Source: Salinilacustrithrix flava
Lineage (GTDB): Bacteria; Actinomycetota; Acidimicrobiia; Acidimicrobiales; Salinilacustritrichaceae
Length of the DNA stretch: 64,000 bases
Assembly (NCBI GenBank): GCA_024128875.1
Contig: JAMYFF010000001.1
Location: 310,001-374,000 of the forward strand
Reading direction: 5' to 3'
Below are positions 57,708-64,000 of the stretch, piece by piece. The notes below the pieces were generated by a model. The model saw nothing but the letters and a program-made list of their open reading frames with translations, searched no databases and was not told the DNA's origin. Made by a program: the position numbers and the translations under genes. The first letter of the stretch is position 1. Every line of letters begins with the position of its first letter.

Positions 57708-57714
57708 GCGCCCC

Positions 57715-59229
57715 ATGCCGTTCGAGACCGTCACCGGGTACTGCTGGCCACCGAGCGTCGCTCCGGGTGAGGCCGTCGGCCTCCACCTCTCGTCCGCCGG
57801 CGGCCGGCCGGTGCAGGTCGAGATCGCCCGGGTGGGCGGCACGCGTGACGTGGTCTGGTCCGAGACCGTCGGGGCCGACTTCCACCCCACCCCCGATGGC
57901 GCCGACGCCAACGGCTGCGGCTGGCCGGCCGCGGTCTCCGTCAACGTCGGCGACGACTGGCGCTCCGGCTACCACGAGGTCGTCCTCACCATCGACGTCG
58001 ACGGCAAGGAGCGCACGACCCACGCCTTCTTCGTCGTCCGGCCGAGCAAGCGCAGCCAGAACACGATCCTGCTGCAGCTGGCCACGAACACGTACCACGC
58101 CTACAACGACTTCGGCGGCCGCAACCTCTACACCGGCGGCACCACCGTCTCGCTCCAGCGACCCATGTCGGCCGGCTACCTGCACAAGCCCCCGGGTCCC
58201 GGCCGGCGGGTCACCAACGTGGTCCCCGACGACCGCCAGATGACCGCGCACGTGGGCTACCTGCGCCTCAACCACCTCTCCCCCTACGCCGGCTCGGCGG
58301 GCTGGCCCGACTGGGAGCAGCCGTTCCTCGAGTGGGCCGAGCGGGAGGGCTACGGCGTCGACGTCGTCCTCAACAGCGACCTCGAGGAGTTCCCGGAGCT
58401 GGTCGAGCGCTACCGGCTGATCCTGAGCGTCGGCCACGACGAGTACTGGTCCGGTCCGATGCGCGACACGGTCGAGGACCACATCGCCCGGGGCGGCAAC
58501 GTCGCCTTCTTCTCCGGCAACACCTCGCTGTGGCAGGTGCGGCTGGAGGGCGACGACGGCAACGGCCGGGCCACGCAGATGGTCGGCTGGAAGGGCCGCT
58601 TCCGCGACGACCCGCTCCACGACACCGACCGCCGGGCCGAGGTCACCACGTTCTGGTCCGACCACATCCTCGAGCGCCCCGAGAACCACATGACCGGGGT
58701 CAGCTTCACCCGGGGCGGCTACCACCGCATCGGCAAGAACGTCACCAACGGCGCCGGCGGCTACACCGTCCACCGACCTGACCACTGGCTGTTCGACGGC
58801 ACGGGCATCGGCTACGGCGACGTGCTCGGCGGCGACGCCAAGGTCGTCGGCTACGAGTGCGACGGCTGCGCGTTCACCTACCGGGACGGCCTGCCGTACC
58901 CCACCGGCGAGGACGGCACGCCCGAGGACCTCGAGATCCTCGGCACCGTACCCGTCGCCCACTTCACCCACACCTCCGCACCCCGGCCGCCGGCGCCCGG
59001 GACGCCGTCCGAGCTGGAGTACATCGCGTCACGGATCTTCGGCGAGCGGGGCCAGGAGCACCGCATCGCCCACGGCCACGCCGTGCTCGGCACCTACACC
59101 TCGCGTGGCACCTCGGGCGGCGGCGGCACCGTCGTCACGTCGGGCTCCACCGACTGGGCCCACGGCCTCGCCGCCCACGACCGCAACGTCGAGCAGATCA
59201 CCGCCAACGTCCTCGACCGGCTCGGCTGA
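57715..59229 (+). CDS. N,N-dimethylformamidase large (beta) subunit-like protein
   Basis: A 504-aa protein homologous to the DmfA2 large subunit of N,N-dimethylformamidase, which holds a mononuclear iron in a Rossmann-like (glutamine-amidotransferase-like) domain. Signature parts: LQLATNTYHAYNDFGGRNLY, LILSVGHDEYWSGPMRDTVE, GGNVAFFSGNTSLWQVRLE and AHGLAAHDRNVEQITANVLDRLG. An N-terminal domain (1-115) is a beta-sandwich. No small (alpha) subunit gene is adjacent, so this is either a stand-alone amidase or a member of a broader family. The natural amide substrate is unknown. Confidence 0.8.
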   Translation: MPFETVTGYCWPPSVAPGEAVGLHLSSAGGRPVQVEIARVGGTRDVVWSETVGADFHPTPDGADANGCGWPAAVSVNVGDDWRSGYHEVVLTIDVDGKERTTHAFFVVRPSKRSQNTILLQLATNTYHAYNDFGGRNLYTGGTTVSLQRPMSAGYLHKPPGPGRRVTNVVPDDRQMTAHVGYLRLNHLSPYAGSAGWPDWEQPFLEWAEREGYGVDVVLNSDLEEFPELVERYRLILSVGHDEYWSGPMRDTVEDHIARGGNVAFFSGNTSLWQVRLEGDDGNGRATQMVGWKGRFRDDPLHDTDRRAEVTTFWSDHILERPENHMTGVSFTRGGYHRIGKNVTNGAGGYTVHRPDHWLFDGTGIGYGDVLGGDAKVVGYECDGCAFTYRDGLPYPTGEDGTPEDLEILGTVPVAHFTHTSAPRPPAPGTPSELEYIASRIFGERGQEHRIAHGHAVLGTYTSRGTSGGGGTVVTSGSTDWAHGLAAHDRNVEQITANVLDRLG

Positions 59230-59236
59230 CGGCGGC

Positions 59237-59255
59237 GCCGCGCCTCGCGCGCGGC
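59237..59255. terminator. GC-rich hairpin after the dimethylformamidase-like gene
   Basis: The 7-bp stem GCCGCGC and GCGCGGC with a 5-nt loop begins 8 bp after the stop codon. There is no T-tract, so termination is only suggested. Confidence 0.35.
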
Positions 59256-59312
59256 GGGTGGCGTGGCTGCCACGCTTCTCCAGGTTCTCCTTGCGCTTCG
59301 CGGCCACGGGCG

Positions 59313-59318
59313 TACCGT
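59313..59318 (+). promoter_or_regulatory. -10-like element for the BBE-type flavoprotein gene
   Basis: TACCGT lies 14 bp before an in-frame GTG at 59332 and 47 bp before the RBS-supported GTG at 59365. This transcript is probably leadered. Confidence 0.4.
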
Positions 59319-59364
59319 CGTCTTCCGTGGCGTGGCCACTCCGGCGCGCCGGAAGGGGGCAACC

Positions 59365-60693
59365 GTGGAGCTCATCGGGAGCGAGCACGCGCGCTACGAC
59401 GAGGAGCGCGCCATCTTCAACGCGATGATCGACCGACGTCCGGCGATCATCGCCAAGTGCACATCCGTGGGGGACGTGCAGGACGCGCTGGCACTGGCGC
59501 GGGACAAGGACATGGCGGTCGCCGTGCGCGCCGGCGGGCACTCGGTCGCCGGCTTCTGCCTCAACGACGGCGGGCTCGTCATCGACGTCCGCTCGATGAA
59601 CGCCGTCGAGGTCGACGCGGAGCGGAGGACCGCTCGCGTCGGCGCCGGTGCGACGTGGGGCGAGCTCGACGCAGCCACGCAGGAGCACGGCCTCGCCACC
59701 ACCGGAGGGCGCGTGTCCACGACCGGGGTCGCCGGCCTCACGCTCGGCGGCGGCTCGGGGTGGCTGGAGCGCCGGTACGGGCTCGCATGCGACAACCTCG
59801 TCTCGGTCGACCTCGTCACTGCCGACGGCCGCACCGTCACGGCCAGCGAGGACGAGCACCCGGAGCTGTTCTGGGCGCTGCACGGCGGCGGCGGGAACTT
59901 CGGCATCGCGACCTCCTTCGAGTTCGCCGTCCACCCGGTGGGCCCCGAGATCCTCGCCGGGCTGCTGGTGTGGCCGGGCGACGCGGGCTACGAGGTGGGG
60001 CGCGCCTACCGGGACATGGCCTTCGATGCGCCCGACGAGCTGGGCTCGGCGCTGGTGTTCCTGACCGGTCCGCCCGAGGAGTTCATCCCGGTCCACCTGC
60101 AGGGGCAGACGCTCGCCGCGATCGCGGTCCTGTGGGCGGGCGACGTCCCTGACGGCGAAGACGCCATCGCCGGTCTCCGCGCGTTGCGACCCGAGGTCGA
60201 CCTGGTCGGCCCGATGCCCTACGTCGAGTTCCAGCGCATGATCGACGACCCGCCCGGATTCGGGAACTACTGGAGCGCCGACTACCACGACGCGTTCCCG
60301 GACGAGGCGCTCGACACCTTCGTCAAGTACGGCTTCGAGCGGCCCTCACCGGTCAGCCAGCAGATCCTCGTCCCGTGGGGCGGTGCCATCGCGCGCGTCG
60401 CGGACGACGCCACACCGATGACCCATCGCGACGTGCACTGGATCAGCCACCCCTTCGCCATGTGGGACGTGGCCGAGGACGCCACCGCCAACATCGACTG
60501 GGCCCAGAGCTTCCGCCGGGACATCGCCGCCCACACCAATGGCGGCGTCTACCTCAACTTCATCGGTCACGAAGGCGAGGAGCGGATCAAGGCGGCGTTC
60601 GGCGAAGCGAAGTACCGGCGCCTGCAGCAGGTCAAGGCCGACTGGGACCCGAACAACGTCTTCCAGGGCAACCAGAACATCCGCCCCGCCTGA
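59365..60693 (+). CDS. FAD-binding oxidoreductase with BBE domain
   Basis: A 442-aa VAO/BBE-type flavoprotein. VAVRAGGHSVAGFCLNDGG carries the His (H59) that binds FAD covalently, and LERRYGLACDNLVSVDLV carries a Cys (C142) at the position of the second covalent link in bicovalent BBE-like enzymes. The C-terminal BBE segment is VYLNFIGHEGEERIKAAFG followed by KADWDPNNVFQGNQNIRP. Oxidises an alcohol, sugar or secondary-metabolite substrate, not predictable here. GTG at 59365 has GGAAGGGGG just upstream. Confidence 0.88.
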   Translation: MELIGSEHARYDEERAIFNAMIDRRPAIIAKCTSVGDVQDALALARDKDMAVAVRAGGHSVAGFCLNDGGLVIDVRSMNAVEVDAERRTARVGAGATWGELDAATQEHGLATTGGRVSTTGVAGLTLGGGSGWLERRYGLACDNLVSVDLVTADGRTVTASEDEHPELFWALHGGGGNFGIATSFEFAVHPVGPEILAGLLVWPGDAGYEVGRAYRDMAFDAPDELGSALVFLTGPPEEFIPVHLQGQTLAAIAVLWAGDVPDGEDAIAGLRALRPEVDLVGPMPYVEFQRMIDDPPGFGNYWSADYHDAFPDEALDTFVKYGFERPSPVSQQILVPWGGAIARVADDATPMTHRDVHWISHPFAMWDVAEDATANIDWAQSFRRDIAAHTNGGVYLNFIGHEGEERIKAAFGEAKYRRLQQVKADWDPNNVFQGNQNIRPA

Positions 60694-60696
60694 ACG

Positions 60697-61677
60697 ATGC
60701 CGCTGCGGACCCGGTTCAGCGAGCTGTTCGGGCTCACCCACCCGCTCATGTCCGCCCCCATGGTCATGCACAGCGGAGGTCGCCTGGCCGGTGCGGTCTC
60801 TGCTGCGGGCGCGCTCGGCTCCTTCGGCGGCATGCACCCGGCACGCGAACCCGACTGGGTCCGGGACGAGATCGCCCTCGCCCGACAGGCCACCGATCGG
60901 CCCTTCGCCGTGGGGTTCATCACCCCGTTCCTCCCGATGGCCGAGCCGTTCCTCGAGGCGGCCATCGAGGCGCAGCCGGCCGCGGTCGTGCTGTCCTTCG
61001 CCGATCCCGGCCCGTGGGCGGCTCGCCTGGCCGACGCCGGCATCTCACTGATCTGCCAGGTGCAGGACCACGACGGCGCCACCCAGGCCGTGGATGCGGG
61101 CGCCGCCGTGCTCGTCGTCCAGGGCATGGCCGCAGGCGGCCACACCGGCACGCTGAGCCTGCTCCCGTTCCTCTCCGCAACCGTCGAGCGCTTCCCCGAC
61201 GTGCCCGTGCTCGCGGCGGGCGGCATCGCCGACGGGCGAGCGCTGGCGGCCGCGCTGCTGGCCGGTGCCGACGGAGCCGTGATGGGCACGGCCTTCCTCG
61301 CCACGCCGGAGGCCGTGGAGATCGACGACCGCTACAAGCAGCTCATCGTCGACAGCGACGGCACCGACACCGTCCTCACCCAGGTGTTCGACATCATCAG
61401 CGGCCTGCCGTGGCCCGCCGCCGTCCACGACCGGGTCCGCCGCAACCGCACCACAGACCAGTGGAGCGAGCGGGAAGCCGAGCTGCGGGTCCGGCGCGAG
61501 GAGGTTGCGGCCACCCTCCCGCCCACCGCGCACCCGGACCCGGAGCGGGACGCCATCCGCTACGGGCAGTCGGCTGGGGCAGTGGGCGCCATCCGCCCCG
61601 CCGCCGAGGTGGCCGAGACCGTCTGCCGGGACGCCGAGGCCATCCTGCGCCAGCGACCGGCGACGCTGCTGGGCTGA
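60697..61677 (+). CDS. Nitronate monooxygenase family protein
   Basis: A 326-aa FMN-dependent TIM-barrel enzyme of the NMO/2-nitropropane dioxygenase family. Motifs: TRFSELFGLTHPLMSAPMVMHSGGRLAGAVSAAG split over the first strand, FAVGFITPFLP, VLVVQGMAAGGHTG (the GxxAGGH phosphate loop) and PVLAAGGIADGRALAAALLAGADGAVMGTAFL. Oxidises alkyl nitronates or related compounds. Starts 3 bp after the BBE-type flavoprotein, so the two are an operon. The terminal 60 residues are polar and may form a lid. Confidence 0.9.
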   Translation: MPLRTRFSELFGLTHPLMSAPMVMHSGGRLAGAVSAAGALGSFGGMHPAREPDWVRDEIALARQATDRPFAVGFITPFLPMAEPFLEAAIEAQPAAVVLSFADPGPWAARLADAGISLICQVQDHDGATQAVDAGAAVLVVQGMAAGGHTGTLSLLPFLSATVERFPDVPVLAAGGIADGRALAAALLAGADGAVMGTAFLATPEAVEIDDRYKQLIVDSDGTDTVLTQVFDIISGLPWPAAVHDRVRRNRTTDQWSEREAELRVRREEVAATLPPTAHPDPERDAIRYGQSAGAVGAIRPAAEVAETVCRDAEAILRQRPATLLG

Positions 61678-61705
61678 CGAGCACCAGGCGAGCGCGGTAG
61701 GGCCG

Positions 61706-62428
61706 TCAGCCCCGTCGCTCGACGAAGGCCTCCTCGGCCACCCACGTCGCGTAGGTCTCGGGACCGAAGGCGGCGATGGTCGGGGCGGTCTGGGTGGCCA
61801 TGGCGCGCAGGGCGACGAGCTTGCGGTCCAGCGCGGCGCCCGACAGCCGGACGCCGACGGCCAGGTCCGACGCTGCGGTGACCGGCGGGGAGCTGCCGTC
61901 CATGGACATGCCGAGCCGCTCGTGCAGCTCGGCGAAGCGCTCGGCATGGGCCTCCGACTCGGTGGCGTGCAGCACCCGGGCCTGGCTGGCGAGCATCCGA
62001 TGGGCCTCGTCGACCCAGGCCGAGACCGTGCGGTGGTCGGGGTGGCCGGTGATCCCGTCCGGACCGAACGTCACGATGGTGTCCGGGTCCACGTCGACGA
62101 TGACCTTGGCGATCTGCTCGGCAGCGTCGCGAGGGTCCTGGTCGGCGAGGGTGCCGTCGCCCAGGCCGAGCCACCGGTGATCGTCGACACCGAGGACGCG
62201 CATGGCGGCCACCGCCTCCCAGCGCCGGACCGGGGCGAGTCGCTCGGATGGCCAGGTCACAGGGTCGTCCGTGCCCTGCTCCCCTGCGGTCGCCGAGACG
62301 ACCGCGACCCGCTGGCCGTTGTCCGTGGCGGCGGCCATGAGGCCACCGGACAGGTAGGTCTCGTCATCGGGGTGGGCCCAGACGCCGAGGATGGTGCCGA
62401 GCTCGTCGATCGAGTGGATGTCGTGCAT
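61706..62428 (-). CDS. PIG-L family deacetylase
   Basis: A 240-aa zinc deacetylase closely resembling the one at 31228: LGVWAHPDDETYLSGGLMAA (H19, D21, D22), GTDDPVTWPSERL, DTIVTFGPDGITGHPDHRTV. The later halves also align (LVALRAMATQTAPTIAAFGPE). Two such paralogs in one window suggest a recent duplication within the genome. Substrate is probably an N-acetylated sugar or thiol conjugate. GATGGT lies 6 nt before the ATG. Confidence 0.87.
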   Translation of the reverse strand: MHDIHSIDELGTILGVWAHPDDETYLSGGLMAAATDNGQRVAVVSATAGEQGTDDPVTWPSERLAPVRRWEAVAAMRVLGVDDHRWLGLGDGTLADQDPRDAAEQIAKVIVDVDPDTIVTFGPDGITGHPDHRTVSAWVDEAHRMLASQARVLHATESEAHAERFAELHERLGMSMDGSSPPVTAASDLAVGVRLSGAALDRKLVALRAMATQTAPTIAAFGPETYATWVAEEAFVERRG

Positions 62429-62563
62429 GCCTGGACCATCGCGGGGGCCGCTCGCGCGCCGCTCACGCCCCGCTCACGTGGAACCGCGAGTGCGGCGCGA
62501 GCGAGCTGCGAGCGCCGGGTCGCACTGTCTGCTCATCGAAGCCACACCGACACAGGAGCAGCC

Positions 62564-63766
62564 ATGACCATCACCGAACGACGCGACACCGCCCGTGCCA
62601 CGACCGGTCGCAACGCCCTCACCGACGAGGTGCTGGCCGGGTTCCGGTCCCGGGCCACCGTGGCCGACGACCGCAACGAGTACTTCCACGAGGACTTCGC
62701 CATCCTCCGCGACAGCGGGTACCTGGCCGCCGCGGTCCCCGAGGAGCTGGGCGGCTGGGGCGACGACCTCGTCACGCTGGGCACGACCCAGCGGCGCCTC
62801 GCCCGCTTCGCCCCGGCCACCGCGCTCGCCATGTCCATGCACCACTACTGGGTGGGCATCGCGGTGGAGTCCGAGCGCGCCGGCGACACCTCGCTGCGGT
62901 GGATCCTCGAGCAGGCCGTGGCCGGCGAGGTCTTCGCCGCCGGGCACGCCGAAGCCGGCAACGACTCGCCTGTGGTGATGTCCACGGCGACCGCCGAGCG
63001 GGTCGAGGGCGGCTACCGGCTGAGCGGGCACAAGCAGTTCGGGTCGAACGGCCCGGTCTGGTCGTTCCTCGGCGCCCACGCGCTCGATGCCAGCGACCCG
63101 GATCACCCCGTGGTCGTCCACGCCTTCGTCGACCGCGACGCCCCCGGCGTCACGGTGGTGCCCCGGTGGGACACGATGGGCATGCGCCCGTCGCAGAGCT
63201 ACGAGACCACCCTCGAGGGCGTCTTCGTCCCCGACGACCGCATCGGCGCGGTGACCCCGGCCGGAGACCCCACCCCGCTCTTCGTGGCCGCCATGCAGCT
63301 GTGGTTCGTCGGGCTGGTCGGCAACGTCTACCTGGGCATCGCCGATCGCGCGCTCGAGCTGGCGGTCGCGGCGGCGACCAAGAAGACCTCGGTCGCCATC
63401 CCCCGTGGGACCTACGCCCACAACCCGATGGTCCAGCACCAGGTGAGCGAGATGTTCCTCGAGCTCGATGCGGCGTCGGCGGCCGTGGACCGCCTCACCG
63501 CCGACTGGGTCGCAGGGGTGGACCACGCCGAGCGCTGGGGTCCGATCATGCTGTCCACGAAGTGGCGGGCCGTCGAGGCGGCCAAGCGGGTCGTCGACGT
63601 GGCGCTCGACGTCAGCGGTGGCGGCGGCATGATGCGGGGCAACGAGCTGGAGCGGCTCTACCGCGACGTCCGCTGCGGTGGCTTCCACCCGGCGAACGAC
63701 GCGCTCGTCCACGAGCTGGTCGGCAAGATCCTCCTCGGCGTCGATCCCGCCGGCCCGCGATGGTGA
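62564..63766 (+). CDS. Acyl-CoA dehydrogenase family protein
   Basis: A 400-aa flavoprotein of the acyl-CoA dehydrogenase fold. Helical N-domain: FAILRDSGYLAAAVPEELGG; beta domain with FAAGHAEAGNDSPVVMSTATAERVEGGYRLSGHKQFGSNGP split around the FAD site; C-domain with KWRAVEAAKRVVDVALDVSGG then RLYRDVRCGGFHPANDALVHE. The catalytic Glu at its usual position is not obvious, so it could belong to the hydroxylase/desulfurase (DszC-like) branch rather than beta-oxidation. RBS AGGAG lies 6 nt before the ATG. Confidence 0.82.
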   Translation: MTITERRDTARATTGRNALTDEVLAGFRSRATVADDRNEYFHEDFAILRDSGYLAAAVPEELGGWGDDLVTLGTTQRRLARFAPATALAMSMHHYWVGIAVESERAGDTSLRWILEQAVAGEVFAAGHAEAGNDSPVVMSTATAERVEGGYRLSGHKQFGSNGPVWSFLGAHALDASDPDHPVVVHAFVDRDAPGVTVVPRWDTMGMRPSQSYETTLEGVFVPDDRIGAVTPAGDPTPLFVAAMQLWFVGLVGNVYLGIADRALELAVAAATKKTSVAIPRGTYAHNPMVQHQVSEMFLELDAASAAVDRLTADWVAGVDHAERWGPIMLSTKWRAVEAAKRVVDVALDVSGGGGMMRGNELERLYRDVRCGGFHPANDALVHELVGKILLGVDPAGPRW

Positions 63767-63774
63767 GCTGAACC

Positions 63775-64000
63775 TCAGCTGAGGAGCTCGAACGCCGCCG
63801 TCGCCTCCGCCGCGGCGGCGGCGTCGTCGAGCCCGCACCCCTCGGACACGAGCTCGGCGCAGCGCGCCGGACCCAACCGGCGGTCGAGCTCCTGGCGGAC
63901 GGCCGTCAGCCGGCGGTCGTCGTCGCCGACGACCTCGTGGCCCACACCGGAGGCGGTCACCGCCCCGAGCAGGCGGGCCGCGTGCTCGTGCGCCCCGTGC
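63775..64000 (-). CDS. C-terminal fragment of a large TPR-containing regulator (5' partial)
   Basis: The frame runs off the right edge; 74 residues are visible. The pattern HAARLLGAVTASGVGHEVVG, DRRLTAVRQELDRRLGPARCAELVSEGCGL, DDAAAAAEATAAFELLS matches the C-terminal helices of AAA/LuxR or BTAD regulators (LLGAAxALR ... LxxALGxxxFxxAWAEGxxLxLDEAVxxAL). It is convergent with the acyl-CoA dehydrogenase gene, 8 bp away. The family can be named, but its DNA-binding end lies beyond the window. Confidence 0.6.
   Translation of the reverse strand, partial: HGAHEHAARLLGAVTASGVGHEVVGDDDRRLTAVRQELDRRLGPARCAELVSEGCGLDDAAAAAEATAAFELLS

Noticed and set aside
59263..59364. Extended N-terminus of the BBE-type protein starting at 59263
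   Set aside because: The added residues have no homology, cross the promoter-like TACCGT, and GTG at 59365 has the RBS.
1..64000. tRNA or rRNA genes
   Set aside because: I looked for T-arm signatures such as GGTTCGAATCC and cloverleaf-like spacing and found none convincing. The GTTCGAAC at 41639 is in the tetR promoter.
1..64000. CRISPR arrays, insertion sequences or integrases
   Set aside because: No regularly spaced repeats, transposase or integrase motifs, or terminal inverted repeats with target duplications were seen.

Overview
This 64 kb window is very GC-rich (codon third positions are almost all G or C) and reads as a chromosome segment of an actinobacterium. The reasons are a WhiB-family Fe-S regulator of the WhiB7 type, proteins of the mycothiol-dependent maleylpyruvate isomerase superfamily, three PIG-L (MshB/Mca-like) deacetylases, large SARP/BTAD-AAA regulators and a DUF222-HNH protein. 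An Acidimicrobiia-like lineage is possible, but that is inference. No tRNA, rRNA, CRISPR array, insertion sequence or prophage was seen. Genes are tightly packed, with many 4-bp ATGA/GTGA stop-start overlaps. The two ends of the window cut through genes.

Layout. 1-5.3 kb: end of a possible anti-sigma-type ATPase, divergent dut/orn, a CrtQ-like glycosyltransferase, an MBL-fold hydrolase behind a perfect palindrome, an acyl-ACP thioesterase, then a 76-codon leader ORF, a terminator/antiterminator pair and a whiB7-like gene. 5.4-8.7 kb: TlpA-CcdA thiol redox pair, a poly-gamma-glutamate-hydrolase-like protein, pdxH and a small Cys-rich four-helix (copper-type) protein. 8.7-17.1 kb: acetoacetyl-CoA synthetase, serS, a small basic orphan, an acyl-CoA ligase, a HAD phosphatase, a CPA1 antiporter and a Xi-type glutathionyl-hydroquinone-reductase-like protein. 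17.2-22.4 kb: histidine kinase, NarL-type regulator, ABC ATPase and FtsX/MacB permease, with the kinase and ATPase promoters sharing a near-duplicate 44-bp block. 22.4-25.7 kb: acylphosphatase, a PI-PLC lipoprotein, a truncated flavin oxidase-like gene, a methyltransferase pseudogene with an internal deletion, and a hotdog-fold protein.

25.8-43 kb: DUF2855 protein, a winged-helix/alpha-beta-hydrolase fusion divergent from an FAD monooxygenase, OsmC, AzlCD, PIG-L, a 1051-aa BTAD-AAA regulator, a collapsed ABC ATPase/permease gene, Hsp20, an 1164-aa BTAD-AAA regulator, an MBL/membrane-protein pair and a TetR/mycothiol-enzyme pair. 43-50 kb: PIG-L plus MFS transporter, DUF222-HNH protein, several small proteins, a serine hydrolase and an FMN-dependent alpha-hydroxyacid oxidase. 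50-54 kb: a three-gene ABC operon divergent from a MalT-like LuxR regulator around a 20-bp dyad. 54-64 kb: glycolate-oxidase-type flavoprotein, SulP transporter, cupin, a dimethylformamidase-large-subunit homologue, a BBE-type flavoprotein, nitronate monooxygenase, a third PIG-L, an acyl-CoA dehydrogenase and the C-terminus of another large regulator.

Two themes stand out. First, about twenty genes on both strands have a TANNNT-like hexamer exactly 6-8 nt before the start codon, as expected if transcripts are leaderless; this also helps choose start codons. Second, several regulatory layouts are readable by eye: the whiB7-type attenuator (strongest), the duplicated kinase/ABC operator block, and dyads in the MBL, TetR, MalT-like and wHTH-hydrolase promoters.
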